NCBI RefSeq assembly: GCF_000616095.1 | Contig: NZ_BAMS01000005.1 | Coordinates: 102,015 to 166,014, forward strand | Length of the DNA stretch: 64,000 nucleotides | Direction of reading: 5' to 3' | Origin: Sneathiella glossodoripedis JCM 23214 | GTDB taxonomy: Bacteria > Pseudomonadota > Alphaproteobacteria > Sneathiellales > Sneathiellaceae | Part shown: piece after piece, positions 19,910 through 30,643 of the stretch | Position numbering within the stretch: the stretch's first letter is position 1 | Layout: each line of letters opens with the position of its first letter | Notes under the pieces: model-generated | The model's database searches: none | Told to the model about the DNA's origin: nothing | Seen by the model: only the letters and a program-made list of their open reading frames with translations | Position numbers and translations under genes: made by a program

Positions 19910-22225
19910 CTAAAAATTGCGAGCCCTGGCGACAGGACCAGGCATCATATTACCTGACTTGTGACATTGTGCGTCTACGGCTGCGATCGCCGTGATGTTA
20001 ACCAACCCCCGTACAGTAACGGATGGAACAGTAATATGCACAGACTTTGACATTCCGATGAGTATCGGTCCCACGGCGATCCCGTTCCCCAAGCTCTTGG
20101 CAATGTTATAGCTGATATTAGCAGACTCCAGATCCGGCATAACAAGCAAATTCGCGGCACCTTTCATTCGAGAGTTTGGAAAGAGCGTTTCGCGAATTTC
20201 CGGCACCAAAGCGGTATCCGCTTTCATTTCACCTTCAACTTCTAAATCAGGAGCAATCTCCCGAATAATTTTAAGCGCTTCTTTCGCTCTCAAAGCCGAC
20301 GGAATTTCAGATGAACCAAAATTCGAATGGGACACAAGAGCCGCTTTCGGCTCAATACCAAAACGGCGCACCTCATCAGCAGCAAGTATTGTAAGTTCTG
20401 CAAGTTCTTCTGCGGTATGTTCTTCGCGAACCTGAGTGTCTGTGAAGAATAAGGGCCGGCCTTGCAAAATCACCAGATGCAAAGCCGATGCGTGCCTGAC
20501 CCCCTCACGTAATGGAACAATCCCTGAAACACGTTTGAAATGTTTCGAATATTTGCCGTAAGTTCCGCAAATCATCGCATCAGCATGACCCAAATGCACC
20601 ATCATCGCCGCAATAATAGTAGTATTGGTACGAATATGAGCACGGGCCGTTTCGGGATCTACCCCGTCACGTTCACGAATGGCATGGTAAGATGTCCAGT
20701 ATTCGCGATATCTGGGATCATCCTCAGGGTCTACAACATCGAAATGTGTGTTTTCCTTGATCCTAAGACCCATTTTCTGAATTCTAAAGTGAATGACTTT
20801 GCGCCGTCCAACCAGTATCGGACGCGCGAGCCCCTCGTCAACCACAGTCTGCACAGCAGATAGAACTCTTTCATCCTCACCTTCAGCATAAGCCACCCGC
20901 ATCAATTCGGCCCGTGCATTATCGAAAAGGGGCTTCATGACGAATTTTGTACGGTAGATGAAGTTGGAAAGCTGTTCGTGATATTGATCCAGATCATCGA
21001 TCGGTCTGCTCGCGACCCCACTATCCATAGCTGCCTTTGCAACAGCATGGGAGACTTCGACATAAAGGCGTGGGTCGAACGGTGTCGGTATCAAATAGTC
21101 AGGACCAAATGATTTTTGTGCCCCGCCATACGCCTTCGCGACAATATCCGACTGCTCTGCCATTGCGAGATCTGCGATGGCTTTGACAGCAGCGACTTTC
21201 ATTTCCTCGTTAATTTCGGTGGCGCCCACATCCAGCGCCCCCCTAAATAAATATGGGAAACAAAGAACATTGTTAACCTGATTAGGATAATCAGACCGCC
21301 CGGTCGCAATGATAGCATCAGGACGAACTTCCTTAACTTCTTCCGGAAGAATTTCAGGCGTTGGATTGGCAAGGGCCATAATAATTGGCCGATCGGCCAT
21401 TGTGGCGACCATCTCTTTCGATAAAGCTCCGGGCCCCGAACACCCAAGGAAAATATCAGCTCCCACTACAGCTTCTGCCAGTGTTCTCTGATCCGTATCT
21501 ACAGCGAAAGCGGATTTATAGGGGTCCATTTCAATTTCTCGCCCCTTGTACACTACCCCATGTATATCGCTTACAATGATATGTTCTTTAGGTAACCCCA
21601 AACTCACCAAAAGTTTCAAACAGGCGAGCGCCGCGGCACCGGCCCCACAAGCCGCAACGCGCACATCTTTGATGTCCTTGCCCACGACTCGCAATGCATT
21701 GTACACCGCTGCAGCGACACAGATTGCCGTTCCATGCTGATCATCGTGGAACACTGGAATATTCATCCGCTCCCGACAGAGTTTTTCAACAATAAAACAT
21801 TCTGGCGCTTTGATATCTTCCAGATTGATGCCACCAAATGTTGGCTCCATCGCAGCAATAATATCAACCAGCTTTTCAGGATCTTTTTGATCCAGTTCAA
21901 TATCAAAGACATCAATACCTGCAAATTTCTTAAAGAGAACAGCTTTCCCCTCCATCACAGGTTTTGAGGCCAATGGTCCTATAGCTCCCAAGCCAAGTAC
22001 CGCAGTTCCATTTGTCACCACACCTACGAGGTTGGCGCGCGCAGTGAGATGAGCTGCCTGATTTGGATCTTCTTTGATTGCCAAACATGGGTGGGCCACC
22101 CCTGGTGAATAAGCTAGCGATAGATCGCTTTGCGTCTCCATCGGTTTTGTTGGCGTAATCGTCAGCTTACCCGGTCGAGGATGCCTGTGATAATCGAGTG
22201 CTTTCTCGGAAGAGTCAGATGCCAT
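19910..22225 (-). CDS. maeB: NADP-dependent malic enzyme with phosphotransacetylase-like domain
   Basis: A 771-residue MaeB-type enzyme, decarboxylating malate to pyruvate. Residues to about 430 are the malic enzyme: '[14 protein letters not shown]', '[13 protein letters not shown]' and the NAD(P)-binding '[16 protein letters not shown]'. Residues from about 440 to the end are a phosphotransacetylase-like domain ('[14 protein letters not shown]', '[14 protein letters not shown]'), thought to be regulatory. Full length. It would supply pyruvate from C4 acids produced by the aromatic and branched-chain pathways nearby. Separated from pobA by 160 nt. Confidence 0.95.
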   Translation of the reverse strand: MASDSSEKALDYHRHPRPGKLTITPTKPMETQSDLSLAYSPGVAHPCLAIKEDPNQAAHLTARANLVGVVTNGTAVLGLGAIGPLASKPVMEGKAVLFKKFAGIDVFDIELDQKDPEKLVDIIAAMEPTFGGINLEDIKAPECFIVEKLCRERMNIPVFHDDQHGTAICVAAAVYNALRVVGKDIKDVRVAACGAGAAALACLKLLVSLGLPKEHIIVSDIHGVVYKGREIEMDPYKSAFAVDTDQRTLAEAVVGADIFLGCSGPGALSKEMVATMADRPIIMALANPTPEILPEEVKEVRPDAIIATGRSDYPNQVNNVLCFPYLFRGALDVGATEINEEMKVAAVKAIADLAMAEQSDIVAKAYGGAQKSFGPDYLIPTPFDPRLYVEVSHAVAKAAMDSGVASRPIDDLDQYHEQLSNFIYRTKFVMKPLFDNARAELMRVAYAEGEDERVLSAVQTVVDEGLARPILVGRRKVIHFRIQKMGLRIKENTHFDVVDPEDDPRYREYWTSYHAIRERDGVDPETARAHIRTNTTIIAAMMVHLGHADAMICGTYGKYSKHFKRVSGIVPLREGVRHASALHLVILQGRPLFFTDTQVREEHTAEELAELTILAADEVRRFGIEPKAALVSHSNFGSSEIPSALRAKEALKIIREIAPDLEVEGEMKADTALVPEIRETLFPNSRMKGAANLLVMPDLESANISYNIAKSLGNGIAVGPILIGMSKSVHITVPSVTVRGLVNITAIAAVDAQCHKSGNMMPGPVARARNF

Positions 22226-22351
22226 ACCGGGTCCTTTTTGTCGCTCAGAACACTAAAAACTGGAAGATTATCAACAGAATATGCCGATAAAAATGGCAAG
22301 TACAAGGCCATAATAAAAAGTTTTCATTATGCGATAAATTTTTCACCGGCC

Positions 22352-22370
22352 TCGCTCAATATCCGAGCGA
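22352..22370 (-). other. Inverted repeat after pobA
   Basis: TCGCTC / GAGCGA with a 7-nt loop, starting 15 nt past the pobA stop. It has no U tract on the minus side, so it is a weak terminator candidate at best. The rest of 22226-22385 holds no gene I can support. Confidence 0.3.
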
Positions 22371-22385
22371 AACTTTTGCAATCAG

Positions 22386-23585
<1,200 letters not shown>

Positions 23586-23619
23586 TCATTCCAGCAGCGA
23601 TCAAAACTGAAAACACAAT

Positions 23620-24681
23620 TCAATCTTTTCCAATTTCCTGAATACCCTGCAGGCATTTATTCCCCAACATCAGCGACGCTCCAGTCGCCATCACCATTTG
23701 CGGTAAAACCATCCACTCCAGCGTCCAACGACTACCGGAGCGTTCAAACTCCTGCAGGGCTGCTGTTTGAATTGCAGAAAGCTGACAGTCATTAAAATAC
23801 GCTAAAGTCATCAACAATTCGCTGACAACAGGGTTTTGTTTGTGTGGCATTGCTGAAGAGCCACCTCCTCCAGACAATGCTATTTCAGAGACTTCATTAA
23901 CCGCCATTAAGGAAATATCCATCCCAAGCTTACCAGCAGCTGTCGTCACATTAGTCAGCCACAACGCAATTTTGCTAATAGCTATTCTGTCCGTATGCCA
24001 ACAGCCCTCAGGATCAGTGAGTTGCAGCTTTTCAGCGAGCTTTGAACGGACTTCAGCTCCCTTTTCACCCAGTTTATTTAAATCGCCGGCAGCTCCGCCC
24101 AATTGCACCAGCAAGAATTTATCCTGCAGAAACTCCAGCTCCGACTTCAATTTCCTAATTGGGCTGCTCCATTCACGGATACGATGAGATACAGTGACCT
24201 CATAGGCGTGTTGCAACCTGGTTCGCGCAAAAATCTTTCTATCGCCAAATTTGTGATCCAATTCGGATAGCGCCTGCAGGATTTTCTCCATATCCGCTGA
24301 AAATACACTCAGAATTGATTTCAAACGGAGCATTAGAGACGTGTCGACGACATCCTGACTTGTCGATCCAAAATGCAATTTATCGGCAGCTTCCTCATTC
24401 AATTCTGCTTTTAGCTGCCTGATCAATTCTGGGACAATAACTCCATCAACAGCGGTTTTCTGGCGAAGCTTTTCGACATTCGGTTGGAACCGCTGGCATG
24501 CATCACCAATTTCTTCGGCCACACGTCTGGAAAACAAGCCGACATCCGCCTGCGCAGAAGCAAGAGCAGCCTCAAATTCGAGCATCGCGTAAAGATCAGC
24601 TTCAAATGCAAAATAATTGGCAATGTCACTGCGTTCAAACAGGCTTCCCAACACCGGATGGCTGAAAATTGAGATAGACAT
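23620..24681 (-). CDS. pcaB: 3-carboxy-cis,cis-muconate cycloisomerase
   Basis: Cycloisomerase of the protocatechuate branch (fumarase/aspartase superfamily). The 353-residue protein has 'LHFGSTSQDVVDTSLMLRLK' (active-site threonine/serine block) and the superfamily signature 'GGGGSSAMPHKQNPVVSE'. Its length matches the short alphaproteobacterial PcaB (about 350), shorter than the roughly 450-residue Pseudomonas form. Located between pcaJ and pobA on the same strand. Confidence 0.92.
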   Translation of the reverse strand: MSISIFSHPVLGSLFERSDIANYFAFEADLYAMLEFEAALASAQADVGLFSRRVAEEIGDACQRFQPNVEKLRQKTAVDGVIVPELIRQLKAELNEEAADKLHFGSTSQDVVDTSLMLRLKSILSVFSADMEKILQALSELDHKFGDRKIFARTRLQHAYEVTVSHRIREWSSPIRKLKSELEFLQDKFLLVQLGGAAGDLNKLGEKGAEVRSKLAEKLQLTDPEGCWHTDRIAISKIALWLTNVTTAAGKLGMDISLMAVNEVSEIALSGGGGSSAMPHKQNPVVSELLMTLAYFNDCQLSAIQTAALQEFERSGSRWTLEWMVLPQMVMATGASLMLGNKCLQGIQEIGKD

Positions 24682-24711
24682 TAATTCGGCTCCGTTATTT
24701 CACATCGCATT

Positions 24712-25491
24712 TCAGGCCGCCTGTCCTTCATGTGCCGCTTTGGTGCGTGCTTTCAGGTCCCGTAATGTGTTCAATTCCTGCTCCGATGGAGCTTCTGTAG
24801 TGCCGAGGTCATCTGCAAATTTGACCTCCCATCCACATGTGGCCTGAACCTGCTCACGTGTAACGCCCGGATGCAGGCTGCGCACTGTAAATTCCTTTGT
24901 CACGGGATCTGGTTTCCAGACTGCTAAGTCTGTCACTAACAGTGTAGGACCTTTTGTCGCGATGCCCAGTTCCTGTCGGTGGTTCCCACCACTTCCATGT
25001 CCGAACGATGTAAAGAAATCAATCTTTTCAACCATTCCCCTCAGACTTTGCTTCATGGTAATGAATATTTCACCGCAGGATGAAGCAATTTCTGGCGCCC
25101 CGCCGCCACCGGGCAGACGTGTCTTGGGTGCCCCGTAATCTCCAATAACAGTGGTGTTAATGTTGCCAAATTTATCAAGCTGGGCGGCCCCGAGAAAGCC
25201 GATCGAAATTCGGCCACCTTGCAGCCAGTACCGAAACATTTCAGGCACACCGACAGTTGTGACCGCAGTTTCGCATAATTCACCATCACCTATGGATAAC
25301 GGCAATACATCTGGAGCAGTTCCAATGGTCCCACTTTCATAAATCAATGTTATGTCTGGAGCATGAGTAAGGCGAGCCACATTACAAGCGGCTGACGGAG
25401 CACCAATACCAACAAAACAAATATCAGAGTTCCCAAGTGCACGGGCCGCTGCAATAGTCATCATCTCATCAGGGGAAAACGCTTCACTCAT
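24712..25491 (-). CDS. pcaJ: 3-oxoadipate CoA-transferase beta subunit (CatJ-type)
   Basis: Subunit B of a family I CoA-transferase that activates 3-oxoadipate with succinyl-CoA. The 259-residue protein carries 'LIYESGTIG' with the catalytic Glu that forms the CoA thioester, and 'GFLGAAQLDKFGNINTTVIG'. Length and sequence fit the CatJ/GctB-like class rather than the shorter classical PcaJ. The ATG overlaps the pcaI stop by 4 nt (ATGA), so the two subunits are coupled. Confidence 0.88.
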   Translation of the reverse strand: MSEAFSPDEMMTIAAARALGNSDICFVGIGAPSAACNVARLTHAPDITLIYESGTIGTAPDVLPLSIGDGELCETAVTTVGVPEMFRYWLQGGRISIGFLGAAQLDKFGNINTTVIGDYGAPKTRLPGGGGAPEIASSCGEIFITMKQSLRGMVEKIDFFTSFGHGSGGNHRQELGIATKGPTLLVTDLAVWKPDPVTKEFTVRSLHPGVTREQVQATCGWEVKFADDLGTTEAPSEQELNTLRDLKARTKAAHEGQAA

Positions 25492-26348
25492 TTGCCTGCT
25501 CCCTTCAGGTTCTCAATACGTGACGCAAATACAGTTTCGTCTTTTTCCATCACATTCTTGTTCATCCAATCAGTGAATTTCTCACGATCTGCCGCAATGG
25601 CATCCCATTCGACATAGGACGCATTGTCACGAATATAGTAACCGTGAGCATATGAAGGGTGGGCTCCCCCCGGCACAACACAGACGTTCGATATTGTCCA
25701 GTTTGGCAATATGCACGCATTGGGGTGAACATCGTCGAAATTTTCCACCACCTCTTCAACCGTGACAACAGCTCTTTTAGCGGCGAGTACAGCTTCCTTC
25801 TGCACCCCAATAATTCCTTCGATTAAAACATCGCCCTTTCGATTAGCTTTCTGAGCATGAATAAAAGTTACATCAGGGCGCACCGACGGGACAGCTGCCA
25901 GCGTCTCACCTGTAAAGGGGCAAACAACTTCGCGAATATTGGAATTGACGTTCTTTAATCCAGCGCCTTTGTAGCCCCTAAAAACAGCACATGGCAGCCC
26001 TGCAGCTCCTGCTTCATAAGCGTTAGCCATAGCAGCATGTGAGTGTTCCTCAACCTCCAAAGCATGGGGCCAATTGTTTTCAACAGCATCTCTAAATCGG
26101 CGCAGCAAACCAACCCCAGGGTTTCCGGCATATGAGAAAACGACTTTTTTCGCCATGCCCATTCCAATCATCTGATCGTAAACCAGATCAGGTGTCATAC
26201 GAACAAGTGTTAATTCCTTACGCCCCTGACGAATGGCTTCGTGCACTGCAGCATGAGGGATCAAATGAGTAAAACCCTCAAATGCAACTACATCGCCATC
26301 GCGCAAATTGTCGGCTACAGCTTCTTTTAATGATGTGAATTTTGCCAC
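25488..26348 (-). CDS. pcaI: 3-oxoadipate CoA-transferase alpha subunit (CatI-type)
   Basis: Subunit A of the same CoA-transferase. The 286-residue protein starts with the 'DGDVVAFEGFTHLIPHAA' nucleotide-loop region and includes 'VFRGYKGAGLKNVN' and 'VCPFTGETLAAVPSVRPDV'. At 286 residues it is of the CatI/GctA type (classical PcaI is about 230). The operon position between pcaG and pcaB fixes the role as 3-oxoadipate activation. Confidence 0.88.
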   Translation of the reverse strand: MAKFTSLKEAVADNLRDGDVVAFEGFTHLIPHAAVHEAIRQGRKELTLVRMTPDLVYDQMIGMGMAKKVVFSYAGNPGVGLLRRFRDAVENNWPHALEVEEHSHAAMANAYEAGAAGLPCAVFRGYKGAGLKNVNSNIREVVCPFTGETLAAVPSVRPDVTFIHAQKANRKGDVLIEGIIGVQKEAVLAAKRAVVTVEEVVENFDDVHPNACILPNWTISNVCVVPGGAHPSYAHGYYIRDNASYVEWDAIAADREKFTDWMNKNVMEKDETVFASRIENLKGAGK

Positions 26349-26363
26349 TCACTTAAACCTTTT

Positions 26364-26978
26364 TTATATATCGAAAAATACGGTTTCCAATTCACCTTGC
26401 AGATGGATATCGAAACGATAGTCGTTACCATCCTTCTGTGCGATTAGTGTAGGAACACGGCTTTTGTGTTCAACGCGCCCAAGCACCGGGTCAGCCTGAT
26501 TTGCGGTATTTTCCTCAGGAAAATACATGCGCGTGTGCAGGCCTAGGTTAATTCCACGGGCAACAATCCAGAAAGTAATATGTGGCGCCATAGGACGGCC
26601 ATCCGTAAATGGCACGACACCCGGCTTGATGGTGTGAAAGCAAAACTCACCCGTATCCATTTCACCTGCGCTGCGCCCCCATCCTGAAAAATTAGGGTCA
26701 GCTGTCCCTCTCGTTTCGAATGGACTATTATACAAGCCATCGCTGTCAGCCTGCCAGATTTCAACGAGCGCATCTTTCAATGCCATGCCATTGCCATCAA
26801 TGACGGAACCTCGAATGGTGATCCTTTCACCTTTAGTTTTGTCATTGACCATGCTGGCTCCCAAGTCCTGCTCGTATACCCCTTTAATTCCTGCGAAATT
26901 TGGAGTGCATCCGATATGCACATAAGGACCAGCCGTCTGAGAGGGTGTTTCTTTCAAATAGTTGAGCGACTGTGGCAT
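26364..26978 (-). CDS. pcaG: Protocatechuate 3,4-dioxygenase alpha subunit
   Basis: Alpha chain of the intradiol dioxygenase that opens protocatechuate. 204 residues from ATG 26978, which shares one base with the pcaH stop (TGATG). 'TPSQTAGPYVHIGC' is the typical PcaG start and 'VEIWQADSDGLYNSP' the intradiol core. It lacks the full set of iron ligands, as expected, since these are in PcaH. Together with pcaH it forms the (alpha-beta)n enzyme. Confidence 0.94.
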   Translation of the reverse strand: MPQSLNYLKETPSQTAGPYVHIGCTPNFAGIKGVYEQDLGASMVNDKTKGERITIRGSVIDGNGMALKDALVEIWQADSDGLYNSPFETRGTADPNFSGWGRSAGEMDTGEFCFHTIKPGVVPFTDGRPMAPHITFWIVARGINLGLHTRMYFPEENTANQADPVLGRVEHKSRVPTLIAQKDGNDYRFDIHLQGELETVFFDI

Positions 26979-27718
26979 CAATTCCCCTCCCGCCTGTTTT
27001 CAAAATAGGTTGAACGTCGGCCTCTCAAGACAATATCAAATTTGTAGGCAAGACTATCCATTGGCAAACTGTTTGCCATATCCAACGGTGCAACCAATTG
27101 TTCGATGGCAGCCTGATCCGGTATAGTATTCAGGATTGGACACCTTGCTATGAGGGGATCCCCCTCAAAATACATTTGTGTAATCAAACGTTGCGCAAAC
27201 CCTTGTCCGAAAACTGAAAAATGAATATGCGCAGGGCGCCAATCATTGACTCCGTTCGGCCATGGGTAGGGGCCTGGCCGGATTGTTCGAAATGTGTAAT
27301 TTCCGTCATCATCAGTAATGGTACGACCACATCCACCGAAATTAGGATCCAACGGAGCAATATATGACTCTTTTTGGTGACGATATCGTCCACCCGCATT
27401 TGCCTGCCACAACTCTAACAACACATTAGGTACGGGATGTCCCTTTTCATCCAATACCCGCCCATGCACAACAATCCTCTCTCCGATCGGCAAATCACCA
27501 TTTTGTGAAAAATTCTGCAGCAGATCATTGTCCAGTTCACCAATAAGGCTGTGCCCGAAAACCGGTCCGGTCATTTCGCTCAATGTATTGTCAAGTGACA
27601 GGAGAGCCTTTTGAGGTGACCTTAGGATGCTAGTCTTATAAGTCGGAGTGTAGGCCGGTGGATGCCAATTGCGATCCCGCTGAATAAACGGTCCACTTTG
27701 CTGTTTTTCATTTTTCAT
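26978..27718 (-). CDS. pcaH: Protocatechuate 3,4-dioxygenase beta subunit
   Basis: Iron-bearing beta chain. 246 residues from ATG 27718 (MKNEKQQ...), overlapping pcaC by 11 nt. It contains '[20 protein letters not shown]' near the N-terminus, '[15 protein letters not shown]' (Tyr ligand), '[19 protein letters not shown]' with the tyrosine and histidine ligands, and the C-terminal '[14 protein letters not shown]'. All features match PcaH. Confidence 0.95.
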   Translation of the reverse strand: MKNEKQQSGPFIQRDRNWHPPAYTPTYKTSILRSPQKALLSLDNTLSEMTGPVFGHSLIGELDNDLLQNFSQNGDLPIGERIVVHGRVLDEKGHPVPNVLLELWQANAGGRYRHQKESYIAPLDPNFGGCGRTITDDDGNYTFRTIRPGPYPWPNGVNDWRPAHIHFSVFGQGFAQRLITQMYFEGDPLIARCPILNTIPDQAAIEQLVAPLDMANSLPMDSLAYKFDIVLRGRRSTYFENRREGN

Positions 27719-28118
27719 TGCTGTTTCGGCTTTCTGCATCAATTGTCTGGAAGACATCTTTAATGACTTTAATGGCACTGTTGGCGGCAGGTACACCAGC
27801 GTAAATCGCTACGTGAAGCACAGCCTCACGTATGTCATCTCTGGTCGCCCCTGTGTTTTGTGCCGCCCTGACATGCATTGCACATTCATCCAAATGCCCA
27901 AGTGCTGCTAACAGCGCAATCGTAACCATCGAGCGCTCTCTTTTACTCCAGTTTTCGCGGCTCCAGACTGATCCCCAAGCGCCTTCTGTAATTAACTCCT
28001 GAAAGGGGAGATCAAATTCACTCTGATTTGCTTCGGCACGAGCTACATGTTCACTTCCGAGCACGGATTGCCGAGTTTTCCGGCCTAGCTCAAATTTTTC
28101 AGACTTGCCTTCCATCAC
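27708..28118 (-). CDS. pcaC: 4-carboxymuconolactone decarboxylase
   Basis: Converts 4-carboxymuconolactone to 3-oxoadipate enol-lactone. 136 residues of the CMD/AhpD-like fold: '[20 protein letters not shown]', '[20 protein letters not shown]' and '[20 protein letters not shown]'. The ATG overlaps the pcaD stop by 1 nt (TGATG) and the 3' end overlaps pcaH. A stand-alone PcaC, not a PcaL fusion. Confidence 0.93.
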   Translation of the reverse strand: MMEGKSEKFELGRKTRQSVLGSEHVARAEANQSEFDLPFQELITEGAWGSVWSRENWSKRERSMVTIALLAALGHLDECAMHVRAAQNTGATRDDIREAVLHVAIYAGVPAANSAIKVIKDVFQTIDAESRNSNEK

Positions 28119-28919
28119 AACTCCAATGACACCTTATGCTTCTCAAAGAAGGCTTGTAGAACATTACAAAACGCTGCTGGTTGCTCCACGCATGGTATAT
28201 GCTGCATTTGAAATTTCAGAAAATTCAGCACCGGGAATGAGACTGCAGAGCTCCCGAACCAGATCAGGGGTGGTCGCCAGATCCTGATCACCCACTAAGC
28301 ACAATGTAGGCATTGCAATTGACGGCACCTGATCCGTAAAATCAGCATCCCGAATAGCAGCGCAAGTACTCACATATCCTGCGAGTGACTGCCGTTCTAA
28401 CATGGCTCTGCATCCTAAGAACTCCGGATTATCCTGATGGCGAAACTCAGCCGTAAACCAGCGTTCCATCACCGCATCAACCATTGACGAAAGACCACCT
28501 GTCTCAAGAGCGTCAATTCGTTCCTGCCACATTTGTGAGGTTCCAATTTTGTGACCAGTATCGCAAAGAACCAACGCCCGAACAATATCAGGCCTCTTCA
28601 ATGCTATCCCTTGAGCAATCATACCACCAACAGACAACCCACAAACGATGACGTTCTGAATATTCAGGTGCTCAATGAGTGCTTCGAGATCATCAATGTG
28701 ATCATCCATTTTGTATGGAGTTTTCCCCAAGTCGGACAAGCCGTGTCCACGCTTGTCATAACGCAGAATCGAAAACGCCTCACTTAATTCTGATGTTATT
28801 GCGTCCCAGATCCGAAAATCCGTTCCAAGAGAATTCACAAATACCAGAACAGGCTTATCTTTCGCTGCTTCCAGATATTGGAAATGAATGTTTACAGTAT
28901 TCACAGTTGCAAATTGCAT
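28118..28919 (-). CDS. pcaD: 3-oxoadipate enol-lactonase (frameshifted near C-terminus)
   Basis: Alpha/beta hydrolase, first gene of the operon. Start ATG 28919 has a very strong ribosome binding site (GGGAGGGAGAG). 'VFVNSLGTDFRIWD' forms the oxyanion-hole region and 'VCGLSVGGMIAQGIAL' the Ser nucleophile elbow. As read, the frame ends at 28164 ('ISNAAYTMRGATSSVL'). Restoring two bases near 28200 gives 'ISNAAHIPCVEQPAAF' with the catalytic His, and the gene then ends at a TGA overlapping the pcaC ATG, the expected junction. The corrected length is 267 residues. Confidence 0.9.
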
Positions 28920-28986
28920 ATCTCTCTCCCTCCCTAATGAAAACAGATTGATTTTGTAAGGTAAAATGATATTTTTGGTCATTTAC

Positions 28987-29002
28987 ATAACTGCATGGTT
29001 AT
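28987..29002. promoter_or_regulatory. PcaQ operator in the pcaD-pcaQ divergent promoter
   Basis: ATAACT-GCAT-GGTTAT, an inverted repeat that matches the PcaQ box known from Sinorhizobium (ATAACC-N4-GGTTAA); read on the minus strand it is ATAACC-ATGC-AGTTAT. It lies 2 nt before the pcaQ ATG and 67 nt upstream of the pcaD ATG, where it can activate pcaD and repress pcaQ. Confidence 0.8.
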
Positions 29003-29004
29003 AA

Positions 29005-29931
29005 ATGAAACGTACCGACGTAAAATTCCGACACCTAAGCATTTTCATTGAAGTAGCCCGTCAGCGAAGCGTGGGTAAAGCCGCTGAAATACTTTCAATC
29101 AGTCAGCCTGCAGTGACCAAAGCAATCCGCGAACTTGAAAACATTCTTCAGGTAAAACTGTTTGAAAAGGATGGCCGTGGTATCAAGCTTGGTAGAATAG
29201 GAGAAGTATTCCTCAAACACGCCGGTGCAAGCGTTGCTGCTGTTCAACAGGGCATCGACTCTGTAAATCTTGCGCTACTGCATGCTGCGCCTCCCGTTCG
29301 AATTGGCGCACTTCCAACAACCTCCGCCCATATCATGCCCAAAGCGGTTAAACTGTACCTTCAGGAAAATGTAGGTAACGAAATTAAGATTGTTACCGGT
29401 GAAAACTCTGTCCTTCTAGAGCAGTTGCGTCGTGGGGACCTGGATATTGTCGTTGGCCGCCTTGCCTCCCCCGAAAAAATGACAGGTCTTTCCTTTGAGC
29501 ACCTTTACAGTGAACAGGTTATGTTTGCTGTTCGCCCAGGTCATCCACTACTAGAGAGCCCAAACCTTCGCCTTGATGAACTTAGAAACTATACTATTTT
29601 GATGCCAACGAAGGCGTCAGTCATTAGGCCATTTGTCGAACGCTTCCTGATGGCAAACGGCATTCCAGAATTACCCACCCAAATTGAAACGGTTTCGGAC
29701 TCATTCGGACGAGCTTTTATTCGAGAGAGTGACGGCATATGGATCATATCGCAGGGGGTAATCGCGCATGATCTGGCATGCGAGGACATCAAGGTATTGC
29801 CCGTTGACACCTCGGAAACACGTGGGGCTGTTGGCTTGACAACACAGTCAGACAAAGATCAGGACACCGCACTCAGCATTATGATGCAATCTATTCGCCA
29901 AGCGGCTCAGGCTATTCACAGAACCGTGTAA
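29005..29931 (+). CDS. pcaQ: LysR-family activator of protocatechuate genes, PcaQ
   Basis: A 308-residue LysR regulator divergent from the pca operon. The helix-turn-helix spans residues 8-66 ('FRHLSIFIEVARQRSVGKAA', 'SQPAVTKAIRELENILQVKL'). The identity comes from position and the adjacent PcaQ box. The co-inducer in characterised PcaQ is 3-carboxy-cis,cis-muconate. The codon before ATG 29005 is TAA, so the start cannot lie further upstream, and no Shine-Dalgarno sequence is present. Confidence 0.92.
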   Translation: MKRTDVKFRHLSIFIEVARQRSVGKAAEILSISQPAVTKAIRELENILQVKLFEKDGRGIKLGRIGEVFLKHAGASVAAVQQGIDSVNLALLHAAPPVRIGALPTTSAHIMPKAVKLYLQENVGNEIKIVTGENSVLLEQLRRGDLDIVVGRLASPEKMTGLSFEHLYSEQVMFAVRPGHPLLESPNLRLDELRNYTILMPTKASVIRPFVERFLMANGIPELPTQIETVSDSFGRAFIRESDGIWIISQGVIAHDLACEDIKVLPVDTSETRGAVGLTTQSDKDQDTALSIMMQSIRQAAQAIHRTV

Positions 29932-29998
29932 TCCTGTGACTTGATCAATCAATGCATAGCTTTAGGTTGACGGAATACCTTTTTATCAGTGTGAGAAA

Positions 29999-30604
29999 AT
30001 GAACCGACTTTTAGTTATTTCGATTGCGACCTTACTAACATTTGCGAAGCTTGCCTCCGCAAAAGATACAATAGAAATCGCCACCTTTGCAGGAGGCTGC
30101 TTCTGGTGCGTAGAAAGTGACTTTGAAAATGTTGAAGGGGTCATATCAGCGGTATCTGGCTATACTGGTGGGCAAATGACTAACCCGACTTACAGGAAAC
30201 ACGGCAAACATATTGAAGCGGTGCAAATCAGGTTTGATCCATCGGTCGTCAGTTACACAGAGTTGCTGGAAGTATTCTGGCGATCCATCGATCCAACGGA
30301 TGCCGGCGGCCAATTTTGCGATCGCGGGCATTCCTATACAACTGCGATATTCGTTAATAGTCCAGCCCAGAAGAAAAGCGCGCAAACGTCAAAAGCGCAA
30401 CTGCAAAAGTCAAAGCGTTTGCCGGCCCCAGTGGTTACCCCGATCCGCGACGCAGGTCATTGGACAGACGCGGAAGACTATCATCAGGATTATTATAAAA
30501 CCCATCCTGTCCGTTATAAATTCTATCGATTTAACTGCGGTCGTGATAGTCGAGTAAAAGACCTTTGGGGAGTTGAAGCCCATAGAGGAATTCGGAAAAA
30601 CTAA
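29999..30604 (+). CDS. msrA: Peptide methionine sulfoxide reductase MsrA, exported
   Basis: Reduces methionine-S-sulfoxide in proteins. The 201-residue protein has a signal peptide (residues 1-21, cleavage after LASA), then the MsrA core with 'FAGGCFWCVESDF' (catalytic Cys34), 'GYTGG', 'YHQDYYKTHPVRYKFYRFNC' and a C-terminal Cys that may serve as resolving residue. Export implies a periplasmic repair role, unlike most cytoplasmic MsrA. Stands alone downstream of pcaQ and convergent with the chemoreceptor gene. Confidence 0.92.
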   Translation: MNRLLVISIATLLTFAKLASAKDTIEIATFAGGCFWCVESDFENVEGVISAVSGYTGGQMTNPTYRKHGKHIEAVQIRFDPSVVSYTELLEVFWRSIDPTDAGGQFCDRGHSYTTAIFVNSPAQKKSAQTSKAQLQKSKRLPAPVVTPIRDAGHWTDAEDYHQDYYKTHPVRYKFYRFNCGRDSRVKDLWGVEAHRGIRKN

Positions 30605-30643
30605 TCCGCACCGGCATCTATCAAAATATACAGAAAGGAATAT

